NCBI GenBank assembly: GCA_030598885.1
Contig: JAUVOZ010000120.1
Location: forward strand, 1 to 6,297
DNA from: Anaerolineae bacterium
GTDB taxonomy: Bacteria > Chloroflexota > Anaerolineae > Anaerolineales > E44-bin32
Reading direction: 5' to 3'
DNA: 6,297 bases
Shown one piece after another: positions 6,101 through 6,297 of the stretch; positions within the stretch are counted from its first letter, which is position 1; each line of letters begins with the position of its first letter. The notes under the pieces were generated by a model, which was given only the letters and a program-made list of their open reading frames with translations, made no database searches and had not been told where the DNA came from. The translations under genes and the position numbers were made by a program.

Positions 6101-6297
6101 GTGCCAGTGAGTACCCGTACCAACTGAATTTCGCAGGCGCTGCCGACGATATGATCACTTTTAGCCTGTATGATGGGACAAGTATTTACGGCCTGAAGTC
6201 AACCGCGGATATTCCACAAGATGCCTGGACATATGTTGTTGCCACCTACGATGGAACAACCATGCGCCTGTATATCAACGGGACAGAAGACAACACC
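1..6297 (+). CDS. Giant membrane GT2 glycosyltransferase fused to tandem DUF2341/lectin-like surface units (partial at both ends)
   Basis: Frame +1 is open for all 2,099 codons with no stop, and recognisable domains follow one another along it without a frame change. The order is: receiver-like tail, two transmembrane helices, Asn-Gly linker, processive GT2 catalytic domain, membrane helices, basic linker, then three units of signal-like helix, DUF2341, jelly-roll lectin and anchor. GT2 synthases of this type usually have about 400-850 residues, so this protein is several times longer than usual. The predicted job is synthesis and export of a polysaccharide by the N-terminal part and glycan binding outside the cell by the rest; the polymer cannot be told from sequence. 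The start lies upstream, because codon 1 is already inside the receiver-like fold, and the stop lies downstream, inside or beyond a third lectin domain. The roughly 1,420 external residues contain a single cysteine (codon 934). The open frame is certain, the GT2 and LamG/DUF2341 calls are strong, and the combined role is inferred. Confidence 0.95.
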   Translation, partial: MKASQPQTRVIFIAAEKRWEKDAIRAGAERFFLKEDDLGELLRIVQDPMGSLRPRVGPKPQPRIGNLLANKWLWRTAGALCLVSYLAVLVTSLETTLVLTALFFGIFFFVYGLKYYLSVALILFATSGSGNGNANGNKNGSLNGRLNGWLNGKRNGRGNGKGINGNRVANGGNGRIPSHLRPFVSIHLPLYNEMEVVDRLLTACTSLDYENYEIIVADDSTDETTQILHERWESHPRVKISHRVDRSGFKGGALKVATQRTNPEAEFIVVFDADFVPPPDIIHQFLSYFYGINGSNGNHYDEHTTNISLLDDLVAVVQGYQWHMLNASENWITRGVRSEFSGSYVIERSGQEMMGSMKMISGSVFMIRADVLRQIGWKTSITEDWELTLRLYLEGYKVLYTPFIQAPAECVATFAQLTQQRMRWAEGHTFNVKKYFLQVLSSTKINLREKLEFMYYAPYYLQSVLFLLGTGAWLISDFILKARLPFWTKTLGWSLVFVNAFSLVLMNLSGLFLERGVRRNWKGLLSFVLLTFLLVPYQAYAALKGLLEPDEGGWHRTQKTGVITEVLGRLGMRRRLRRLRPKKKRYSTGLAGQSSAFTSKLMERLGILAGNLADRLGLPTAGLEGLYKRVSSWIRRLIPQPFKRLTRRIGLRARVAFSLAISLLLLLIFSARVLVVSAAPDIFYLRGIATNGASPAGQDMNNDQGSSEDTQLFDSVDDEAYWYTELTYPTGGDDASITAGNYTLDMYFDQLPQVPADWYDGNWAYREKITILNSQVDANLTDFPVYVDLSDLGSDFFSSVNADGGDIRITKSDGTTELPREVVAINTGVETGEIHFKADNLSSSLNTDFYIYYGNGSASDYAVTATYGRNNVWDNNYEGVWHLQEEQAGIGNSDLYIDSTGNTNDGDDEVSATGQTGNVGSGQEFDGGNDYVDCGNILDFSISNFTLELWFRAHTITQLDQNTFLAKWHDASGQREFRFEIDGEGSAPGDPDILVFSTQDGEIYYNLDAGTTEIQTNTWYYAAVTVDWAGDDAYLYLDAQVEDSAVNTWTQGINYETSPLIMGSRKGVDQWFDGEIDEVRISTDDRTATWISTGHNNQDSPSTFYNVGSQETLPSVDITVSVYHTNASGGDPLVVAISSVISIDTSTSNPYTLSIGSGGEQTFTSVDPRRLRVNIDVTAVNSSGSFTLAYDSAAAPSSMDTPSITIPGVTVLLLVVVVLIPLLTSLMTRKRRLTVWLLTIILSLIVSLTLLAQQVFPVSAAPDTFYLRDTTTNVASPAGQDMNLIQGSSEDTILFDATNYLAYWYTDITYPTGDDDASIAAGDYTLNMYFDQLPGSSTWWDASYGYRKELTITAGASDVPSGYSVSLTFDHEFLVDIGRSQSDGDDIAITYWNGSGWVELDRILDPGSLWNTTSTTIWFQTQAAISATSSDSDYDLYYGNPSAAFPPADGESVFYFYDGFESGDLSVWDDTVTGPGDSIAVDDFTVHTGGYAAEAYVDDGTQAAVESLFAGEPYLLTSIWVYLPLSYDAGSYIDLVQYYTESSTKIASLSINTSLQPYIENFIGLETYTSDTALTTGAWHRLEMKIKISDTEGKAELWQNGVKKVDEPDIDTGTEDIDRKLAGISWKPAGSGEETIFIDDTFDRLWLPSEPTTGLGLQETPPSVDIEVSVHHTKPDGSDDQVIATSSIITIDAATSNPYPLDIGFGDAQTFSASDPRILRLRIEVDDTNYNGSFTLAYDSSANPSSLDTPSLTIFDVAILLLFVAVFIPIVTSILTRKRRLATWIVSILISLLIALSLLGQQVLPVSAAPDTFYLHDSAAGGAWYDVDWSYRKTITIYASQVSADLNYFPVLINQSSDAELAANAQADGGDILFTSANGTTKLDHEIEKYITGTGELVAWVEVPSLSGSVNTELYLYYGNATVADQWNINGTWDEGGNDNFKAVWHLDEEVAGTGTVDLYQDSTSNVNHGDDFVSATLQTGQVDGGQEFDGADDYVPAPDSASLDITQKITLSAWVYSTGAQVQYSKAVAKSKGASEYPYQLNFAGAADDMITFSLYDGTSIYGLKSTADIPQDAWTYVVATYDGTTMRLYINGTEDNT
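214..375 (+). other. N-terminal pair of transmembrane helices of the GT2 synthase
   Basis: Codons 72-91 (beginning WLWRTAGALC) and about 95-125 (containing FFGIFFFVYGL) are two hydrophobic stretches joined by a very short turn (SLETT, 92-96). They precede the catalytic domain, as in small processive GT2 synthases. With a cytoplasmic receiver-like domain before them, they would form a hairpin that returns the chain to the cytoplasm for the Asn-Gly linker and catalytic domain. The second stretch is long enough to include an interfacial extension (YYLSVALILFA). Confidence 0.8.
379..525 (+). repeat. Asn-Gly tetrapeptide minisatellite linker
   Basis: Codons 127-175 form a low-complexity linker with 11 Asn-Gly dipeptides. 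From codon 131 to 162 the pattern is strictly N-G-x-x, eight times in a row (NGNA, NGNK, NGSL, NGRL, NGWL, NGKR, NGRG, NGKG), a 12-base in-frame repeat at about 391-486. It then becomes irregular (INGNRVANGGNGR). Both Asn codons (aat/aac) and all kinds of Gly codon are used, so the amino-acid pattern is kept better than the DNA. The x positions carry several Arg and Lys, so the linker is basic. It lies between the second membrane helix and the catalytic domain, on the presumed cytoplasmic side. Its function is unknown; a flexible spacer is the simplest reading. Confidence 0.9.
541..1290 (+). other. Processive GT2 (cellulose-synthase-like) catalytic domain
   Basis: Codons 181-430 hold the set of processive GT2 motifs: the nucleotide-binding entry PLYNE (189-193), D-D-S (218-220), F-K-G-G-A-L (249-254), the metal-binding D-A-D (272-274), the catalytic-base T-E-D (382-384) and Q-R-M-R-W (420-424), the QxxRW motif that holds the acceptor chain. 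In this family the domain transfers sugars from a nucleotide sugar to a growing beta-linked chain, which leaves through the membrane helices. All key residues are present, so it should be active. The sugar cannot be predicted. A polar insertion at about 291-315, again with Asn-Gly pairs (INGSNGN), sits between D-A-D and the acceptor region (VVQGYQWHMLN). The domain is flanked by membrane helices on both sides, as expected for a synthase. Confidence 0.93.
1348..1683 (+). other. C-terminal membrane helices of the GT2 part and gating-loop-like W-x-R-T-x-K
   Basis: Three hydrophobic stretches follow QxxRW: codons about 455-480 (with SVLFLLGTGAWL), 489-514 (with WSLVFVNAFSLVLMNL) and 523-546 (with LLSFVLLTFLLVPYQAY). 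The loop ERGVRRNWK between the second and third is basic and thus probably cytoplasmic. Then comes W-H-R-T-Q-K-T-G (554-561), which resembles the FxVTxK gating loop after the last helices of BcsA and the W-x-(K/R)-T-x-K ending of many GT2 synthases. An odd number of helices would put this basic motif outside, so one stretch may be re-entrant or interfacial. Confidence 0.78.
1684..1956 (+). other. Basic amphipathic linker where BcsA would carry PilZ
   Basis: Codons 562-652 link the synthase to the surface units. The stretch is rich in Arg and Lys, with a dense cluster at 573-585 (RRRLRRLRPKKKR) and further clusters (WIRRLIP; KRLTRRIGLRAR), and contains amphipathic helix-like segments (about 600-640). 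The charge argues for a cytoplasmic, membrane-apposed position. In BcsA the c-di-GMP-binding PilZ domain follows the membrane helices at this place; I find no PilZ D/NxSxxG motif and no room for a beta barrel. No known domain is recognised. Confidence 0.65.
1927..2034 (+). other. Internal signal-peptide-like segment of unit 1, ending V-S-A/A-P
   Basis: Codons 643-678 have the three parts of a Sec signal peptide in mid-protein: a basic n-region (KRLTRRIGLRAR, 643-654), a hydrophobic core (about 655-669, SLAISLLLLLIFS) and a c-region ending V-S-A at 676-678. The next residues are A-P-D. Cutting between A678 and A679 fits the -3/-1 rule and keeps proline at +2, where it is tolerated. If uncut, the segment is simply a helix that carries the following domains outside. 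The same V-S-A-A-P-D signature recurs before units 2 and 3. Confidence 0.75.
2035..2256 (+). repeat. Unit 1 head domain (first copy of a 74-residue repeat)
   Basis: Codons 679-752 run from A-P-D-I-F-Y-L to F-D-Q-L-P. They align without gaps to codons 1261-1334 of unit 2. Shared blocks include ASPAGQDMN, QGSSEDT, the aromatic A-Y-W-Y-T, TYPTG, DDASI, AG-x-YTL and MYFDQLP. The alternation of aromatic and acidic residues suggests a small all-beta extracellular domain. I do not recognise a named family. It directly follows the predicted signal-like segment, so it would be the membrane-proximal part of the exposed unit. Confidence 0.8.
2269..2598 (+). other. DUF2341 domain of unit 1
   Basis: Codons about 757-866 show the DUF2341 pattern: the entry D-W-Y-D with W-A-Y-R-E-K-I-T-I (763-771), then L-T-D-F-P-V-Y-V (340-base line start, 780-787), the A-D-G-G-D-I-R-I-T block (802-810) and the closing F-Y-I-Y-Y-G-N (849-855). 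DUF2341 is an extracellular beta domain of unknown function that usually stands just before LamG-type lectin domains in large bacterial and archaeal surface proteins, exactly as here. A glycan- or surface-related role is inferred from that partnership only. Confidence 0.85.
2635..3333 (+). other. LamG/concanavalin-A-like lectin domain of unit 1
   Basis: Codons about 879-1111 carry the usual marks of a LamG-type jelly roll after DUF2341: V-W-H-L-Q-E-E (880-886), D-S-T-G-N (898-902), G-Q-E-F-D-G (922-927), the core strand FTLELWFRA (826th line region, 945-953), the late strand T-W-Y-Y-A-A-V-T-V (1018-1026), L-I-M-G-S (1060-1064) and the closing F-D-G-E-I-D-E-V-R-I-S (1072-1082), followed by W-I-S-T-G-H-N-N-Q (1090-1098). 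The family binds carbohydrates or mediates adhesion, and some members need calcium. The domain looks complete. Its ligand is unknown; the polymer made by the fused synthase is an attractive but untested candidate. It contains C934, the only cysteine I see in the external part. Confidence 0.9.
3343..3621 (+). repeat. Conserved C-terminal beta domain of unit 1
   Basis: Codons 1115-1207 begin S-V-D-I-T-V-S-V and end with D-T-P-S-I-T-I-P just before the membrane anchor. The domain aligns without gaps to codons 1663-1755 in unit 2, with shared blocks T-S-N-P-Y, Q-T-F, D-P-R, GSFTLAYDS, P-S-S and DTPS. It looks like an extracellular all-beta stalk next to the membrane. It is not a family I can name. 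Together with the hairpin and first residues of the next head it forms a 153-residue cassette, of which I count 94 identical positions by eye (about 61%). Confidence 0.82.
3622..3780 (+). repeat. Membrane hairpin between units 1 and 2: anchor plus next signal-like segment
   Basis: Codons 1208-1227 are a hydrophobic anchor (core VTVLLLVVVVLIPLL). TRKRR at 1228-1232 is a short basic turn, and 1234-1256 is a second hydrophobic stretch (WLLTIILSLIVSLTLLAQQ) ending in P-V-S-A at 1257-1260, followed by A-P-D. The first half looks like the C-terminal end of an anchored surface protein, and the second half like the signal peptide of another. An in-frame ATG (3679-3681, M1227) stands exactly at the start of the second half, giving MTRKRRL as a credible n-region, but I see no Shine-Dalgarno sequence in the bases before it. 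Positive-inside logic places the turn in the cytoplasm and both flanking domains outside. Confidence 0.83.
3781..4002 (+). repeat. Unit 2 head domain (second copy of the 74-residue repeat)
   Basis: Codons 1261-1334, from A-P-D-T-F-Y-L to F-D-Q-L-P, match the unit 1 head at equal length. Changes lie mostly in the loops (for example D-D-E-A becomes N-Y-L-A before the shared Y-W-Y-T; G-G-D-D becomes G-D-D-D). The pattern suggests duplication followed by selection for the same fold. Confidence 0.8.
4009..4335 (+). other. Divergent DUF2341 domain of unit 2
   Basis: Codons about 1337-1445 keep the outline of DUF2341: W-W-D-A-S-Y-G-Y-R-K-E-L-T-I (1339-1352), a D-G-D-D-I-A-I-T block (1384-1390 region) and the closing D-L-Y-Y-G-N (1435-1440). 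The middle differs clearly from units 1 and 3, with SGYSVSLTFDH in place of the L-x-x-F-P-V strand and a G-W-V-E-L-D insertion. It is probably a divergent member from a different donor or an older copy. It stands before a different kind of jelly roll, so the DUF2341 and lectin domains may have been exchanged together. Confidence 0.75.
4360..4977 (+). other. Jelly-roll (concanavalin-A-like) domain of unit 2, not of the LamG subtype
   Basis: Codons about 1454-1659 start F-Y-F-Y-D-G-F-E-S-G-D-L-S-V-W (1454-1468), the F-x-S-G-D-L-x-x-W opening often seen in concanavalin-A-like domains of surface proteins. Later features are H-T-G-G-Y-A-A (1447th-codon region, 1447-1453 offset from D-D-F), S-I-W-V-Y-L (1558-1563 region at base 4552-4569), G-A-W-H-R-L-E-M (1577-1584), A-E-L-W-Q-N-G (1595-1601) and I-F-I-D-D-T-F (1636-1642). 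The typical LamG marks V-W-H-L-D-E and G-x-I-D-E-V-R are absent. A carbohydrate-binding role is inferred from fold class. I cannot assign a subfamily. Confidence 0.7.
4987..5265 (+). repeat. Conserved C-terminal beta domain of unit 2
   Basis: Codons 1663-1755 begin S-V-D-I-E-V-S-V-H-H-T and end D-T-P-S-L-T-I-F. This is the second copy of the 93-residue stalk domain of unit 1, with the same length and conserved core (T-S-N-P-Y, Q-T-F, S-D-P-R, GSFTLAYDS, DTPS). It follows a different lectin domain yet is more alike than the DUF2341 domains are, so the cassette of stalk, hairpin and signal is the conserved part of the array. Confidence 0.82.
5266..5424 (+). repeat. Membrane hairpin between units 2 and 3: anchor plus next signal-like segment
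   Basis: Codons 1756-1774 form the anchor (core VAILLLFVAVFIPIV), TRKRR at 1776-1780 the basic turn, and 1782-1804 the second hydrophobic stretch (WIVSILISLLIALSLLGQQ), ending P-V-S-A at 1805-1808 before A-P-D. It has the same length and layout as the hairpin between units 1 and 2. Here the codon equivalent to M1227 is ctg (L1775), so there is no ATG for an independent start; the nearest alternative is a gtg at 5311-5313 without a visible Shine-Dalgarno sequence. Confidence 0.83.
5467..5769 (+). other. DUF2341 domain of unit 3, with the head domain missing
   Basis: Unit 3 starts A-P-D-T-F-Y-L-H-D at codon 1809 like the others, but after a short S-A-A-G-G it goes straight to A-W-Y-D-V-D-W-S-Y-R-K-T-I-T-I (1823-1837), the DUF2341 entry. 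Some 65-70 head residues present in units 1 and 2 are absent. The rest of DUF2341 is classic: A-D-L-N-Y-F-P-V-L-I (1844-1853), A-D-G-G-D-I-L-F-T (1887-region, base 5599-5625) and L-Y-L-Y-Y-G-N (1914-1920). It resembles unit 1 more than unit 2. Confidence 0.86.
5821..6297 (+). other. LamG-like lectin domain of unit 3 (cut by the window edge)
   Basis: Codons 1941-2099 contain V-W-H-L-D-E-E (1944-1950), Q-D-S-T-S-N-V (1961-1967), G-G-Q-E-F-D-G-A-D-D-Y-V (1985-1996), ITLSAWVYS (2010-2018) and W-T-Y-V-V-A-T-Y-D-G (2076-2085) followed by L-Y-I-N-G (2090-2094). These are the usual LamG strands in the right order. The closing G-x-I-D-E-V-R-I-S block expected after this point lies outside the window. 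It is closest to the unit 1 LamG; even the DNA ggacaggagtttgatgggg is shared (2764-2782 and 5961-5979). Confidence 0.88.

Overview
The whole window lies inside one protein-coding gene on the + strand. Reading from base 1 in frame +1, I translated all 2,099 codons (6297 = 3 x 2099) and met no stop codon. The frame is open at both edges, so both the true start and the true stop are outside. Because it has neither end here, this frame is easily missed by searches for complete ORFs, and the short complete ORFs in other frames are its shadows. I see no intergenic DNA, RNA gene, promoter, terminator, CRISPR array or insertion sequence.

The N-terminal quarter is a membrane glycosyltransferase. In order it has: the C-terminal half of a response-regulator receiver-like domain (codons 1-47); two transmembrane helices (72-125); a strikingly regular Asn-Gly-rich linker (127-175); a processive family 2 glycosyltransferase (GT2, cellulose-synthase-like) catalytic domain with the D, DAD, TED and QxxRW signatures (181-430); further membrane helices and a W-x-R-T-x-K segment (450-561); and a very basic linker (562-652).

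The remaining two thirds is a tandem array of at least three extracellular units. Each has a signal-peptide-like segment ending in V-S-A/A-P-D, a DUF2341 domain and, where complete in the window, a concanavalin-A-like (LamG or related jelly-roll) domain, a conserved beta domain and a C-terminal membrane anchor with an R-K-R-R stop. Units 1 and 2 also carry a 74-residue 'head' domain; unit 3 has lost it. Unit 2 has a different jelly-roll domain in place of LamG. Unit 3 runs off the window. Anchor and next signal sequence are fused back to back into a membrane hairpin, so the gene reads like several secreted, membrane-anchored proteins joined without stop or start codons.

Inferred role: the GT2 part would polymerise and extrude a polysaccharide, possibly under control of the receiver-like domain, and the lectin-like units on the outer face would hold or organise that polymer or another glycan. 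If signal peptidase cuts at the repeated V-S-A sites, the product would be a bacterial polyprotein giving a synthase plus several anchored lectin-like proteins.

The organism is most likely a bacterium with a large, multidomain surface proteome. Long DUF2341/LamG proteins and GT2 fusions would suit Chloroflexota (Anaerolineae-like) or a related environmental lineage. This is a low-confidence inference; nothing in the window fixes the taxonomy.
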